Counted from the stretch's first letter, positions 51,045 to 63,976 are shown. The stretch is DNA of 64,000 bases from Rhodocaloribacter litoris (GCF_011682235.2 NZ_CP076718.1:3396400-3460399), one strand, 5' to 3'. A program made the numbers and translations. The notes: a model not told the origin generated them from the sequence alone.

Positions 51045-52940
51045 ATGCCCGCTCGCATCTACACGGCCCCTCCGGAAGAGGGCGACCCCGTGCTGGGACG
51101 CACGTTGCCCTCCCTGCTCTACGAGGCCCTCGCCCGCTATCCCAATGACCGTGCTTTCAACCAGCCCCGGGGGGACGACTGGCGGCCCATCAGCCTGGAT
51201 GCTTTCCGCGACGGCGCCGAGGAACTGGCCCTCGGGCTGCTGGCCTTCGGGTTGCAACGGGGCGACCGGGTGGCCTTCTATCTGGAAAGCGACGCCTATT
51301 TTTGCCTGGCGGATATGGCCTGTCTCATCGCCGGGCTGGTCGACGTGCCGGTTTACCTCTCGCAACCCCTCGAAGCGATCCATTATGTGATCGAACATGC
51401 CGAGGCAAAAGCCGTGTTGGTCTCGAACGTCGAGCGGCTGGCCGAGATCGCGCCGGTGCTGGCCGAGACGCCGCAGGTGGAGACGGTGATCGTCGTCGAG
51501 GCGGAGCAGGGGGGCACCTGGCCCTCGCTGCCCGAGCGTGTCGGTCTGCTGACCCTCTCGGCCATCCGGCAGGCCGGTCGCACCCGGCGCGGGCAGGACC
51601 CCGGGGCCGTCGGCCGCCTGCTCGAACAGATCGATCCGCACGACCTGGCGACGATCATCTACACGAGCGGCACCACGGGCCGGCCCAAGGGGGTGATGCT
51701 CTCCCACGAAAACATCTCGTCGAACGCGCTGACCTCCTTCCGGTGCCTGGGCGACTACCGGCCCGGCCCGAAAGGGGAGACGGTGCTCTCCTTCCTGCCG
51801 CTGACGCACATCTTCGCCCGGACGCTGTACTACGGCAGCGTCGCCTACGGGTCGTGCATCTACTTCACCACGCCCGAGGCACTGGGCACGGCCCTGCCGC
51901 GGGTACGCCCGACGATCTTCGCCACGGTGCCCCGCCTGCTAGAAAAGGTCTACGGGCGTATCCTGGAGCGAGCGCACGACCTGCCCGCGATGAAACAGCG
52001 CATCTTCCGGTGGTCGCTGGAGGTTGCCCGGGCGTACGAACTGGGGGAGAAACCGTCGCCGGTGTACCGGATCAAGCGGCGGCTGGCCGACGGGCTCGTC
52101 TTCGACAAGTGGCGCGAAGCCCTCGGCGGGCGTGTCAAGTACGTTATCTGTGGCGGTGCGGCCCTCAACGCGGACCTGGCCAACCTGTACGCCGCCGCCG
52201 GCATCGCCGTCCTGCAGGGCTACGGCCTCACCGAGACCAGCCCCGTCGTCTCTTTCAACCGCCCGAAGCGTAACCGCGCCGGTACCGTCGGGCAGCCCAT
52301 CCCCGGCGTCGAGGTCATGATCGCCGAGGACGGCGAGATCCTCGTGCGCGGGCCTAACGTCATGCTCGGCTATTACCGCGATGCGGAGACCACCGCCGCC
52401 GTGCTCGAACCCGACGGCTGGTTCCACACGGGCGACGTGGGAGACTTCACCGAGGACGGGTTCCTTCGTATCACCGACCGGAAGAAGGACCTCTTCAAGC
52501 TCTCCACCGGCAAGTACGTCGTGCCCCAGCCGCTCGAAAACCGCCTCGTGGCCGAGCCGCTCGTCGAGCAGGCGGTGGTGGTGGGACCCGAGCGCAAGTT
52601 CGCCGCCGCCCTCATCTTTCCCGAGGAACAGGCGCTCCGGCGGGAGGCGAAGTCGCTGGGGTTGCCGGCCGATCAGCCCCTCGAAACGCTCGTCGAGCAC
52701 CCGCAGATCGTGGCCCGTTACCAGCAGCTCGTGGACCGGGCCAACGAGGGCATGGACCCGTGGTCGACGATCAAGCGCTTCCGGATCGTACCGGCACACC
52801 TGACCGTCGAGGACGGCCTGCTTACCCCTACCCTGAAGGTGAAACGGCGGAAGGTCTACGAGCGCTTCGCCTCCGAGATCGACGCCCTCTATGCCGACGC
52901 GGCGTCGCCCCATCCATCCGAAGCATCGCATTCAACCTGA
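51045..52940 (+). CDS. fadD: Long-chain fatty acid-CoA ligase
   Basis: 631-residue ANL-superfamily enzyme that activates fatty acids with ATP and CoA. The phosphate loop is TIIYTSGTTGRPKG (203-216). GYGLTETSP, WFHTGDVG, and the hinge RITDRKKDLFKLSTGKYV are present. The size and the last motif indicate the long-chain (FACL) group. It starts the catabolic part of the operon; 15 bp separate its stop from the next gene. Confidence 0.93.
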   Translation: MPARIYTAPPEEGDPVLGRTLPSLLYEALARYPNDRAFNQPRGDDWRPISLDAFRDGAEELALGLLAFGLQRGDRVAFYLESDAYFCLADMACLIAGLVDVPVYLSQPLEAIHYVIEHAEAKAVLVSNVERLAEIAPVLAETPQVETVIVVEAEQGGTWPSLPERVGLLTLSAIRQAGRTRRGQDPGAVGRLLEQIDPHDLATIIYTSGTTGRPKGVMLSHENISSNALTSFRCLGDYRPGPKGETVLSFLPLTHIFARTLYYGSVAYGSCIYFTTPEALGTALPRVRPTIFATVPRLLEKVYGRILERAHDLPAMKQRIFRWSLEVARAYELGEKPSPVYRIKRRLADGLVFDKWREALGGRVKYVICGGAALNADLANLYAAAGIAVLQGYGLTETSPVVSFNRPKRNRAGTVGQPIPGVEVMIAEDGEILVRGPNVMLGYYRDAETTAAVLEPDGWFHTGDVGDFTEDGFLRITDRKKDLFKLSTGKYVVPQPLENRLVAEPLVEQAVVVGPERKFAAALIFPEEQALRREAKSLGLPADQPLETLVEHPQIVARYQQLVDRANEGMDPWSTIKRFRIVPAHLTVEDGLLTPTLKVKRRKVYERFASEIDALYADAASPHPSEASHST

Positions 52941-52955
52941 GTCCCGATACGCATC

Positions 52956-55373
<2,418 letters not shown>

Positions 55374-55433
55374 GGCCGTCCGAAGGATGTGCCAGGGACC
55401 CTTTCGTTTTGATCTGAACAGGAGAGAAGAGCC

Positions 55434-56621
55434 ATGCAGGCAAAAGAAGCATACATCGTCAGCAGCGTGCGGACGGCCGTGGGAAAGGCCAAAAAAGGCA
55501 CGCTCCGCAACATGCGCCCGGAGGAGATGGGCGCGGTGGCCGTCCGGGGTGCCCTCGAACGGGTGAAGGGGCTGGCGCCCGAGATGGTGGACGACGTCCT
55601 CATCGGGTGTGCCATGCCGGAGGGGGCCCAGGGGATGAACATGGGCCGCCTCATCGCGCAGAAGGCCGGCTTGCCCGACGCCGTGCCGGGGGCCACCATC
55701 AACCGGTTCTGTTCCTCAGGGCTCCAGACCATCGTGATGGCCACACAGGCGATCATGACCGGCCAGGCCGACGTGATCGTGGCGGGCGGGTCCGAGTCGA
55801 TGAGCCTGGTGCCCATGACCGGCTTCTACTTCCAGCCGGACCCGGACCTCGTCGCCCGCGACATCGACGCCTACATCAACATGGGCAATACAGCCGAGAA
55901 CGTGGCCGAGAAGTACGGCATCACGCGGGAGGAGCAGGACCGCTTCGCCCTCCGCTCCCACGAGCGGGCCATCGCGGCCATCGAGGCCGGGCGCTTCGAC
56001 GAGGAGATCGTGCCGCTGCCGGTGCACGATGTGGTCTATGCCGGCGGCGCCACGCAGGCCGTCGAGACGGTGTTCACGGTGGATGAGGGGCCGCGGGCCG
56101 ATACGAGCCTGGAGGCGCTGGCGCGGCTGAAGCCGGTCTTCCGCGCCGGGGGCACCGTCACGGCCGGCAACGCCTCGCAGATGTCGGACGGCGCGGCGGC
56201 GGCGGTGGTCATGAGCGGCGAGACGATGCGGGAGCTGGGCGTGGACCCGATGGGGCGGGTGCTGGGCTTCGCCGTGGCCGGCGTGGCGCCCGAACTGATG
56301 GGCATCGGCCCCGTGGACGCCATCGCGAAGGTGCTGCGGCTGACGGGCCTTTCGCTCGCGGACATCGGTCTCATCGAACTGAACGAGGCCTTCGCGGCGC
56401 AGGTGCTGGCGGTCATCAAAGAGGCCGGGCTGGACGAGGAGATCGTCAACGTCAACGGGGGGGCCATCGCGCTCGGGCACCCGCTCGGCTGCACCGGGGC
56501 CAAGCTCACGGCCACGCTCCTGCACGAGATGAAGCGGCGCGGCACCCGCTACGGCATCGTGACGATGTGCATCGGCGGGGGGATGGGGGCGGCGGCCGTC
56601 ATCGAGAACCTGATGCGGTGA
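55434..56621 (+). CDS. fadA: Acetyl-CoA C-acyltransferase (3-ketoacyl-CoA thiolase)
   Basis: 395-residue thiolase that cleaves 3-ketoacyl-CoA. The acylated cysteine is C93 in NRFCSSGLQ, the general base H349 lies in GHPLGCTGA and C379 in CIGGGMG. Length and residues indicate the degradative class. AGGAGAG lies 7-8 bp before the ATG. It follows the fadN-like gene by 60 bp. Confidence 0.95.
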   Translation: MQAKEAYIVSSVRTAVGKAKKGTLRNMRPEEMGAVAVRGALERVKGLAPEMVDDVLIGCAMPEGAQGMNMGRLIAQKAGLPDAVPGATINRFCSSGLQTIVMATQAIMTGQADVIVAGGSESMSLVPMTGFYFQPDPDLVARDIDAYINMGNTAENVAEKYGITREEQDRFALRSHERAIAAIEAGRFDEEIVPLPVHDVVYAGGATQAVETVFTVDEGPRADTSLEALARLKPVFRAGGTVTAGNASQMSDGAAAAVVMSGETMRELGVDPMGRVLGFAVAGVAPELMGIGPVDAIAKVLRLTGLSLADIGLIELNEAFAAQVLAVIKEAGLDEEIVNVNGGAIALGHPLGCTGAKLTATLLHEMKRRGTRYGIVTMCIGGGMGAAAVIENLMR

Positions 56622-56679
56622 GGCACGGGGACGTCCGGGCACGCGCCCGTGCGCTTCCTGCCTGCCGCGCTCATGAGAC

Positions 56680-56687
56680 AAGGAGGT
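56680..56687 (+). promoter_or_regulatory. Perfect Shine-Dalgarno sequence that sets the fadE start
   Basis: AAGGAGGT is 6 bp upstream of the ATG at 56694. Other in-frame candidates (GTG 56649, ATG 56673) have no such site. Confidence 0.85.
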
Positions 56688-56693
56688 GTTGTC

Positions 56694-59192
56694 ATGAACC
56701 TGCCTTTTTATGATTTCCTGGCCGGGATGCCGGTGGCCTGGGTGGTGGCCGGCATCGTCGTCGTGGCGCTCGTGCTCGGCTACACCGGGGCGCCGCTGTG
56801 GCTGTGGACGCTCGCGGCGGCGGCGCTACTCTACGGCTTCGGCGCGCCGCTGTGGCTGTGGGTCGTCTTCGGCCTGGTGGCGGTCGTCTTCAACGTGGCG
56901 GCCGTGCGGCGGGTGCTCCTCACGCGCCCGATCATGCAGCTGATGAAGGCGCTCAACTTCCTCCCGTCCATCTCCGAGACGGAGCAGACGGCCATCGAGG
57001 CGGGGACGGTGTGGGTCGAGGGCGAGTTGTTCTCCGGCAAGCCCGATTTCAAGCGCATCCTGAATGAACCCTACCCCGGCCTGACCGAGGAAGAACAGGC
57101 CTTTCTCGACGGCCCGGTAGAGGAACTCTGCCGGATGTGTGACGACTGGACGGTCTGGCAGCACCGCGACCTGCCGCCCGAGGTGTGGCGTTTCATCAAG
57201 GAGCATCGCTTCTTCGGGATGATCGTGCCGAAGGAGTACGGCGGGCTGGGGTTTTCGGCCCTGCTCAACAGCGCCGTCGTGCAGAAGCTGGCGACGCGCT
57301 CGGGGCCGCTCTCGGTGACCGTGATGGTGCCCAACTCGCTCGGTCCGGCGGAACTGCTCATCCACTACGGCACGCAGGCCCAGCGCGACTATTACCTGCC
57401 GCGCCTGGCCACGGGCGAGGAGATCCCCTGCTTCGCCCTGACGGAGCCGGAGGCCGGGTCCGACGCCGGGGCCATCTCGTCGCACGGCGAGGTGTTCCGG
57501 GGCGAGGACGGCCGGCTCTACCTGCGGCTCAACTGGAAGAAACGGTACATCACGCTCGGGGCGGTCGCCACGCTCATCGGGCTGGCCTTCAAGCTGCGTG
57601 ACCCGGACAACCTGCTGGGCAAAGGCACGGACCTGGGCATCACCTGTGCGCTCATCCCGGCCGACACGCCGGGGGTGGTGCAGGGCTACCGGCACGATCC
57701 GATGGGGGTCCCGTTCTACAACAGCCCGCTCGAAGGGCACGACGTGGTGGTTCCCATCGACGCCATCATCGGCGGGGCCGAGGGGGCGGGGCAGGGCTGG
57801 CGGATGCTCATGGAGTCGCTGGCGGCCGGGCGCGGCATCTCGCTGCCGGCCACCTCGGCGGGCGGCGCCAAGCACGTCTTCCGCGTCGCCTCGGCCCATG
57901 CGGCCGTGCGCCGGCAGTTCGGGCTCCCCATCGGCAAGTTCGAGGGGATCGAGGAGCCGCTGGCCCGTATCGGCGGGTGGAACTACCTGATCGAGGCGGC
58001 GCGCACGTACACCTGCGGAGCGCTCGACCGGGGCTCGAAGCCGGCCGTCGTCACGGCCATCATGAAGTACAACACCACCGAACTGGCGCGCAAGATCATC
58101 AACGATGGGATGGACATCCTGGCCGGCAACGCCATCTCGCGCGGGCCGCGCAACCTGCTGGCGCACGGCTACATCAACCAGCCGGTGGCCATCACCGTCG
58201 AGGGGGCCAACATCCTCACGCGCACGCTGATGATCTTCGGGCAGGGCGCCATCCGGTGCCATCCGTATGCCTACGCGGAGATCAAGGCGCTGCTCGATGA
58301 CGACGCGAAAGCGTTCGACCGGGCCTTCTGGCGCCACATCGGTCACGTGGGGCGGAACAAGGTGCGGGCGTTTCTGCTGAGCCTGACGCGCGGCTACCTG
58401 GCCGGCTCGCCCGTCGGTGGCCCGTCGGCGCGGTACGTGCGCAAGCTGGCCTGGGCCTCGGCCTCGTTCGCCTTCCTGGCCGACGTCGCCATGGGCACGC
58501 TCGGCGGCGATCTCAAGCGCAAGGAGAAGCTCACCGGCCGTTTTGCCGACATTTTCTCGTGGATGTACCTGGCCGCGGCGACGATCCGCCGCTTCGAGGC
58601 CGAAGGGCGGCCGAAGGAGGACCTGCCGTACTTCCACTGGGCGATGCAGTACGCGCTCAAGCAGATCCAGGACGCCTTCGACGGGCTCTATGCCAACCTC
58701 CGGGTGCCCGGGCTGACGTGGTTCGTGCGCGGGCCGATGGCGCTGTGGTCGCGCCTGAACCCGATCTCGCGCGGGCCGAGCGACCGGCTCGGGCACGAGG
58801 TGGCCCGGCTCATGCAGACGCCCGGCCCGCAGCGCGAGCGCATGGCGCAGGGCGCCTACGTGCCGGACGACCCGGACGAGGCGCTGGGACGGCTGGAACG
58901 GGCCTTCCGCCTGGCCGCGCAGGCGCAGGACGTCGAGCGCAAGCTGCGCGACGCCGTCAAGGCCCGGCAGCTCCCGAAGGCCGCGCCGGCGGAGCTGGTG
59001 AAACGCGCGCTGGAGAAGGGTCTCCTCACGCCGGACGAGGCCGCCCTGCTCGAGCAGGCCGAGGCGGCCCGGAACGACGCCATCCAGGTCGATGCCTTCA
59101 CGCTGGACGAATACCTGCAGACGGCCATTCCGTTCGAAGCGGTGAAGGAGGGCGGCGACGGAGCGGTTCGCTCGCCGGCCTCGACCCGGTGA
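56694..59192 (+). CDS. fadE: Long acyl-CoA dehydrogenase of the FadE type
   Basis: 832-residue flavoprotein doing the first step of the cycle. Like E. coli FadE (814) it has an N-terminal hydrophobic part (three helices within residues 1-75) that ties it to the membrane, a central acyl-CoA dehydrogenase fold (PKEYGGLGFSA, FALTEPEAGSDAGAI, YHDPMGVPF-like segments) and a long C-terminal helical domain (DUF1974-like, LEKGLLTPDEAALLEQAE). The start is fixed by the strong Shine-Dalgarno site. It ends the fad operon and is convergent with the next gene. Confidence 0.93.
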   Translation: MNLPFYDFLAGMPVAWVVAGIVVVALVLGYTGAPLWLWTLAAAALLYGFGAPLWLWVVFGLVAVVFNVAAVRRVLLTRPIMQLMKALNFLPSISETEQTAIEAGTVWVEGELFSGKPDFKRILNEPYPGLTEEEQAFLDGPVEELCRMCDDWTVWQHRDLPPEVWRFIKEHRFFGMIVPKEYGGLGFSALLNSAVVQKLATRSGPLSVTVMVPNSLGPAELLIHYGTQAQRDYYLPRLATGEEIPCFALTEPEAGSDAGAISSHGEVFRGEDGRLYLRLNWKKRYITLGAVATLIGLAFKLRDPDNLLGKGTDLGITCALIPADTPGVVQGYRHDPMGVPFYNSPLEGHDVVVPIDAIIGGAEGAGQGWRMLMESLAAGRGISLPATSAGGAKHVFRVASAHAAVRRQFGLPIGKFEGIEEPLARIGGWNYLIEAARTYTCGALDRGSKPAVVTAIMKYNTTELARKIINDGMDILAGNAISRGPRNLLAHGYINQPVAITVEGANILTRTLMIFGQGAIRCHPYAYAEIKALLDDDAKAFDRAFWRHIGHVGRNKVRAFLLSLTRGYLAGSPVGGPSARYVRKLAWASASFAFLADVAMGTLGGDLKRKEKLTGRFADIFSWMYLAAATIRRFEAEGRPKEDLPYFHWAMQYALKQIQDAFDGLYANLRVPGLTWFVRGPMALWSRLNPISRGPSDRLGHEVARLMQTPGPQRERMAQGAYVPDDPDEALGRLERAFRLAAQAQDVERKLRDAVKARQLPKAAPAELVKRALEKGLLTPDEAALLEQAEAARNDAIQVDAFTLDEYLQTAIPFEAVKEGGDGAVRSPASTR

Positions 59193-59272
59193 TGCGCTGT
59201 TCCCGGGCGCCGGGCGCGTGTCGCATACGCGTGATCACGGCACCGGCACGGCGGCCCCGGCAGGGAACGGTC

Positions 59273-60064
59273 TCAAAGCCGCAGCGGTGCCAGATGGCGG
59301 ATCGTGACGTGCCGGCTCTCCGGGGCAAAGCGCTCGTACAGGCCGGGGAGATGATGCTCCACGTCGTCGAGGAAGGCGTCGAGGAAGGGGAGACGGCCGG
59401 CGGGCAGGTCGCAGACGAGGGTGGTTCCCGGCCGTGTCCGGCGGTAGTGGGAGGCGTCACAGGTTTCTGTGAGCAAGGCCGGGAGGTACCGTTCCAGGTG
59501 TTCCGGCGTGAACTGGGCGAGGACGCGCTCGACGTACCTCCGATGTTCGGGCGGGGGCACGTCGCCGGGGTCCGGTACACCGCCTTCGAGGGGGAAGCGG
59601 TAGGTCTGCCGGCGGCGTTCCAGGCTCCGGCAGTCGTAGGCTACGACCGAGAGGACCTCGACGGGTAGCGGTGCGATGGCCTCTTGCTCCAGCCGGGCGT
59701 TCCAGGGCCGGCAGAGCCGGTAGAGCACGTCGACGTGGTCGGGTGTGAGGAGCCGGTCCTGGTGCCGGGCGGCCAGGGTCACCTTGGGCCAGCGGCTGCC
59801 CGGTTCCTCGGGGTAGAGGTCGGGAAAAGCCCGTTCGAGGTCCCGCTTGAGGGCCAGGATCGAAGCCGGAAAGCCCGAGAAGGCCAGGGTCAGTACACCC
59901 GAACGAGCGACGAAGAAGGCACGGGGGAAGAGCCGGGTTCGGGGGCGGGGGTGGAGGTGTTCGGCCAGGGCTGCCAGTACCTCCTCTCCGGACGGTACGG
60001 AGGGCCGGGCACGGAGGGTGCGGGGCCTGTCATTCGAAGGTGACGGTGACGTCGACGGGTTCAT
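59273..60064 (-). CDS. Uncharacterised protein, last gene of a three-gene overlapping operon
   Basis: 263-residue soluble protein that I cannot assign. Its end contains an HVTIRHL motif and the middle has WPKVTLAA, in positions a little like the two HxT motifs of 2H phosphoesterases, but the first histidine is a lysine, so the resemblance is weak. The start at 60064 lies 35 bp inside the previous gene, in a different frame; no later in-frame ATG exists near. The proline/serine-rich first 25 residues look disordered. Confidence 0.55.
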   Translation of the reverse strand: MNPSTSPSPSNDRPRTLRARPSVPSGEEVLAALAEHLHPRPRTRLFPRAFFVARSGVLTLAFSGFPASILALKRDLERAFPDLYPEEPGSRWPKVTLAARHQDRLLTPDHVDVLYRLCRPWNARLEQEAIAPLPVEVLSVVAYDCRSLERRRQTYRFPLEGGVPDPGDVPPPEHRRYVERVLAQFTPEHLERYLPALLTETCDASHYRRTRPGTTLVCDLPAGRLPFLDAFLDDVEHHLPGLYERFAPESRHVTIRHLAPLRL

Positions 60065-60917
60065 CGGCCAGCCCCACATAACGTGCCGTGATGGTTTGCC
60101 CGGGTTGAACGGGCAGGAGGGGGGTCAGGCTCCCGAGTGAGAGCAGATCACCTTTTTTTAACCGGATACCGTCGGCGTGCAGGGTGTCGCGGAGCCAGCG
60201 GACGACGTGGAGGGGGTGGTCGAGCAGGTAGGTGCCTTCGCCTTCGGCCACGACGGTGCCGGCCGTGTCCAGCAGCATGACGCGGAGTGCGGCCAGGCGC
60301 TCGTAGGCGTCGCCGGATGCGGGCAGGGGGATCGGGGGGCCGAGGATGCCGAGGCGGGCGCCGGCGTTGGCGGCCGTGAGGGCACGGGCGTCGAGCAGGT
60401 AGGCCGGGTCGTACAGCAGGTCGGGCAGCTCGATGAACGGGATCGCGGCGTCGAGTGCGGCGAGCAGGGCGGTGTCCGTTGTCGCCGTGTTGATGGCCTC
60501 GTCCCCGACGCGCACGACCAGGTCGCCCTCGAAGACCGGCCGGGTACCGAACAGGGTGGCGACGGTGTCCCCGGAAGGCCGGAGCATGTCCCGGAGCAGC
60601 ACGCCCCGGATGGGCTCCGTGGCGCCGAAGCGGGCCTGGGTGGTGGGGGTCGTCAGGCCGGCCTTGTAGCCGACCGGCGGGCCCAGGGCGGGGGCGAGGG
60701 CTGCCACGAAGGCGGTCTGCAGGGCTTTCGCGCCCTGCATCGTGAGCGTGTCGGGAGGTGGGGAAAGCAACTGCCGGGCCAGGTAGTCTGCGGCCATCTG
60801 GCGTGCCAGGGCCTGCAGGGGCGCGTAGGACGAGCCGGCGTTTTCGTGCTTGCCGCAGCCGAGCAGGAGGACGGCCAGAAGGCCCATCAGCAGCCGGACG
60901 GCCCGGGGTTCAGGCAT
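60030..60917 (-). CDS. MhpD-like (2-keto-4-pentenoate hydratase/FAH fold) protein with lipoprotein signal
   Basis: 295-residue protein. The first 20 residues form a lipoprotein signal with lipobox LLLGC. The rest matches the FAH/MhpD fold: GYKAGLTT, a FEGDLVVRVGD metal-ligand-like segment, FIELPDLLY, and a C-terminal SLGSLTPL with the usual LLPVQPG turn. Cytosolic homologues hydrate or decarboxylate 2-oxo acids; an exported, lipid-anchored version is unusual. It overlaps the SDR gene by 8 bp and the downstream gene by 35 bp. Confidence 0.75.
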   Translation of the reverse strand: MPEPRAVRLLMGLLAVLLLGCGKHENAGSSYAPLQALARQMAADYLARQLLSPPPDTLTMQGAKALQTAFVAALAPALGPPVGYKAGLTTPTTQARFGATEPIRGVLLRDMLRPSGDTVATLFGTRPVFEGDLVVRVGDEAINTATTDTALLAALDAAIPFIELPDLLYDPAYLLDARALTAANAGARLGILGPPIPLPASGDAYERLAALRVMLLDTAGTVVAEGEGTYLLDHPLHVVRWLRDTLHADGIRLKKGDLLSLGSLTPLLPVQPGQTITARYVGLADEPVDVTVTFE

Positions 60918-61767
60918 TTGTCTCTGCTGCCGAGCTGGGGTCGGGATCTTCGACATGGACGACCCTTTTTCGAGCGAGGAGGGAACGCCACTCGGTGCCG
61001 AGGTGGCGCCGCAGGTAGGCCCCGAGTGCCGAGCGACCCAGGCTGGCCAGCACCCGGTAGATCAGGCGGGGAATGACGATGATCCGCCCGCGTTCCAGCG
61101 CTTCCAGCGAGGCCTGAACGACCTCGTGGGTCGTCAGCCAGAGGAAGTCCGGGATCAGGCTGCGGTCGAAGCCCGTGAACGTCTCCGTGTCATGAAACTC
61201 GGTCCGGGTGAAGCCAGGGCAGAGGGCCTGCACGGTCACGCCGGTGCCGCGCAGCTCGTGTGCCAGGGCTTCGGAGAAGGCATTCAGATAGGCTTTGGTG
61301 GCGCTGTAGGTGGCACTGCCGGCATTGGGCCAGAAGGCGGACACCGACGAGACGTTGATGATGCCGCCGGCGCCGCGGGCCATCATACCCGGCAGGGCGG
61401 CCCGGATCAGGCGCACCGGCGCGATCACGTGCACGTGGATCATGGCCAGTTGCGGCGCCAGGTCGATCTCGGCAAAACGTCCCGTGGTGCCGAAGCCGGC
61501 GTTGTTGACGAGCAGGTCCAGCGTGTCGCAGTCCACGATGCGGGCCTCGACGCGGCGGATGCCCTCGTCGGTGGCCAGGTCGGCCGGGAGCCCTTCCGCC
61601 TCGATGCCGTGGCGGGTCTGCAATTCTTCCGCCAGCTCGGCCAGGCGATCGGCCCGGCGGGCCACCAGGATCAGGTTGTAGCCGCGTTCGGCCAGGCGAC
61701 GGGCAAACCCCGCGCCGATACCACTGGAGGCTCCGGTGATGAGGGCGGTTCGGGCGTCATGAGCCAT
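60910..61767 (-). CDS. Short-chain dehydrogenase/reductase
   Basis: 285-residue classical SDR with TGASSGIG, NNAG, a catalytic serine in NVSSVSAF and YSATK. The C-terminus is extended by about 50 basic residues. Such enzymes reduce or oxidise ketone or alcohol groups with NAD(P); the substrate is unknown. It is the first gene of the overlapping three-gene set. The ATG at 61767 precedes the Rossmann start. Confidence 0.9.
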   Translation of the reverse strand: MAHDARTALITGASSGIGAGFARRLAERGYNLILVARRADRLAELAEELQTRHGIEAEGLPADLATDEGIRRVEARIVDCDTLDLLVNNAGFGTTGRFAEIDLAPQLAMIHVHVIAPVRLIRAALPGMMARGAGGIINVSSVSAFWPNAGSATYSATKAYLNAFSEALAHELRGTGVTVQALCPGFTRTEFHDTETFTGFDRSLIPDFLWLTTHEVVQASLEALERGRIIVIPRLIYRVLASLGRSALGAYLRRHLGTEWRSLLARKRVVHVEDPDPSSAAETNA

Positions 61768-61842
61768 GTCGGAAAAGGGGATGGGTGAACGAAGCACACG
61801 GACCTGTTACCCCGGTGCGACGGCCGAGGTTGCGGGGATTCC

Positions 61843-62010
61843 TCAGGCTTTGACCGAAAAAACCACCGCCCGGAGCGCCCGGACCGCCTCCGTGACGTGG
61901 CGGGTGCGGACGAGCACGTAGTCGGTGTCGGACGTGGAGAGCGCAAACACCGGGATGCCGGCGTCGGCCAGCACGCCCGTCAGGTCGAAGTCGAGCGTGC
62001 CGGTGTGGTC
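61843..62010 (-). pseudogene. Truncated ACT-domain remnant between the SDR gene and thrS
   Basis: In the minus-strand frame ending at 61843, about 55 residues read as the C-terminal half of an ACT_7-type domain (LDFDLTGVLADAGIPVFALS, then TSDTDYVLVRT and AVRALRAV). A few residues normally lying between GVLA and AGI are missing. No start codon precedes it: upstream the frame reaches a stop inside the thrS end. The N-terminal part of the original gene is gone, consistent with a deletion that removed it and joined the rest to thrS. Confidence 0.7.
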
Positions 62011-62014
62011 GCGC

Positions 62015-63976
62015 TCAGGCCGTCACGGCCGGCTGCATCGCCGTGTCGATCTCCTTCAGGATATGCGCCGTGAAGTCGGCCAGCGACATGCTGCCCCGGT
62101 CCCCCTCGCCGTGGCGGCGGACGGAGACGGTGCCCTGTTCTTCCTCGCGCGCGCCGACGATGAGCATGTACGGGATCTTCTGCACCTCGGCGCTGCGGAT
62201 CTTGTAGCCCACCTTCTCGTTGCGCCGGTCCACCTCGACGCGGAGGCCGGCCTGGCGCAGCGCCTCGCCCACCTTTTCGGCGTAGGCTTCGAAGTCCTGG
62301 CCGACGGGCAGCACGGCCACCTGCACCGGGGCCAGCCACGTCGGGAAGTTGCCGCCGGTGTGCTCGATCAGCACGCCGATGAAGCGTTCGAGCGAGCCGA
62401 AGGGTGCGCGGTGGATCATCACCGGGCGGTGTTTCTGGTTGTCCTCGCCCACGTACCAGAGGTCGAACCGCTCGGGGAGGTTGTAGTCGAGCTGGACGGT
62501 GCCGAGCTGCCATTCGCGGCCCAGGGCGTCCTTCACCATGAAATCGAGCTTGGGGCCGTAGAAGGCGGCCTCGCCGGGCACCTCCACGGCGTCGAGGCCC
62601 ATCTCGGCCGCCGCCTCGCGGATGGCCTGCTCGGCGCGGTCCCAGGCGGCCGGGTCGCCGATGTACTTTTCTTGGTTGGCGGGATCGCGCAGGGAGATCT
62701 GCGCCTTGAAGTCGTCGAACCCCAGGGCGCCGAAGACGAACAGCGTCAGGTCGATGACGTTCTTGAACTCGTCCTTGACCTGTTCGGGGGTGCAGAAGAT
62801 GTGGGCGTCGTCCTGCGTGAAGCCGCGCACGCGGGTCAGCCCACCCAGCTCGCCGGACTGTTCGTAGCGGTAGACCGTGCCGAACTCGGCGTACCGGATG
62901 GGCAGCTCGCGGTACGAATGCGGCCGGTCCGCATAGATCATGACGTGGTGCGGGCAGTTCATCGGCTTGAGGAGGTAGCCCTCTTCCCGCTCCGCATCCT
63001 CGAGCATGGGGGGGAACTGGCTCTCCTTGTAGTACGGGTAGTGCCCGCTGGTGCGATACAGCTCCAGGCGACCGATGTGCGGGGTCACGACCGGCTCGTA
63101 GCCGCGCCGGAGCTGTTCGCGCTTGAGGAACTCGGCCAGCGTATCGCGCAGCGTGGCGCCGCGCGGGAGCCACAGCGGCAGGCCCGGCCCCACCTTCGGG
63201 TTGAAGGTGAACAGCTCCAGCTCCCGGCCCAGCTTTCGATGGTCGCGTTGCCGGGCCAGCTCGAGCCGCTCCAGGTACTCGTCCAGTTCCTTCTTCTTCG
63301 GGAAGCTGATGCCGTAGATGCGTGTCAGCTGCGGGCGTTTCTCGTCCCCGCGCCAGTACGCCCCGGCGATGTTGAGCAGCTTGGGGTACTTGATGACGCC
63401 GGTCGAGGGGACGTGCGGGCCCCGGCAGAGGTCGGTGAAGTTGCCCTGGGTGTAGAAGGTGATGGTGCCGTCCTCCAGCTCCTCGATCAGCTCGAGCTTG
63501 TACTCGTCTCCCTTTTTCCGGTAGTAGGCCAGGGCTTCTGCTTTCGAGACGGGTCGCCGTTCGTAGGGCACGTCGCGCCGGGCCAGCTCCACCATCTTTT
63601 CCTCGATGCGTTCGAGGTCCTCCGGGCCGATCTTGCGCCCGCCGAGGTCGACGTCGTAGTAGAAGCCGTGTTCGATGGGCGGGCCGATGCCGAACTTGAC
63701 GCCGGGATAGAGGGCTTCGAGGGCCTCGGCCATCAGGTGGGCCGTCGAGTGCCAGTAGGTGGCTTTGCCCTCGGGGTCGTTCCAGGTGTAGATCCGGACG
63801 TGTGCGTCCTCCTCGATGGGACGGCTCAGGTCGCGCACCTCCCCGTCGACGCCGATGGACAGGGCGGCGCGGGCCAGTCCCGGCGAAATGCTCTCGGCCA
63901 CCTCGCGGCCGGTGACGCCCCGGGGGTATTCACGGGTGGATCCGTCGGGAAACGTGAGTCGGATGGTGTCGGGCAT
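62015..63976 (-). CDS. thrS: Threonyl-tRNA synthetase
   Basis: 653-residue class II synthetase. Domains in order: TGS (residues 1-62), the editing (second additional) domain with THxxH-like [11 protein letters not shown] and the SAD C-terminal part, the catalytic core with MNCPHH and RYAEFG (zinc ligands cysteine and histidines) and [10 protein letters not shown], and the C-terminal anticodon-binding domain ([12 protein letters not shown]). The ATG at 63976 is the normal start, 24 bp from the window end, so its promoter and any leader regulation lie outside. Confidence 0.96.
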   Translation of the reverse strand: MPDTIRLTFPDGSTREYPRGVTGREVAESISPGLARAALSIGVDGEVRDLSRPIEEDAHVRIYTWNDPEGKATYWHSTAHLMAEALEALYPGVKFGIGPPIEHGFYYDVDLGGRKIGPEDLERIEEKMVELARRDVPYERRPVSKAEALAYYRKKGDEYKLELIEELEDGTITFYTQGNFTDLCRGPHVPSTGVIKYPKLLNIAGAYWRGDEKRPQLTRIYGISFPKKKELDEYLERLELARQRDHRKLGRELELFTFNPKVGPGLPLWLPRGATLRDTLAEFLKREQLRRGYEPVVTPHIGRLELYRTSGHYPYYKESQFPPMLEDAEREEGYLLKPMNCPHHVMIYADRPHSYRELPIRYAEFGTVYRYEQSGELGGLTRVRGFTQDDAHIFCTPEQVKDEFKNVIDLTLFVFGALGFDDFKAQISLRDPANQEKYIGDPAAWDRAEQAIREAAAEMGLDAVEVPGEAAFYGPKLDFMVKDALGREWQLGTVQLDYNLPERFDLWYVGEDNQKHRPVMIHRAPFGSLERFIGVLIEHTGGNFPTWLAPVQVAVLPVGQDFEAYAEKVGEALRQAGLRVEVDRRNEKVGYKIRSAEVQKIPYMLIVGAREEEQGTVSVRRHGEGDRGSMSLADFTAHILKEIDTAMQPAVTA

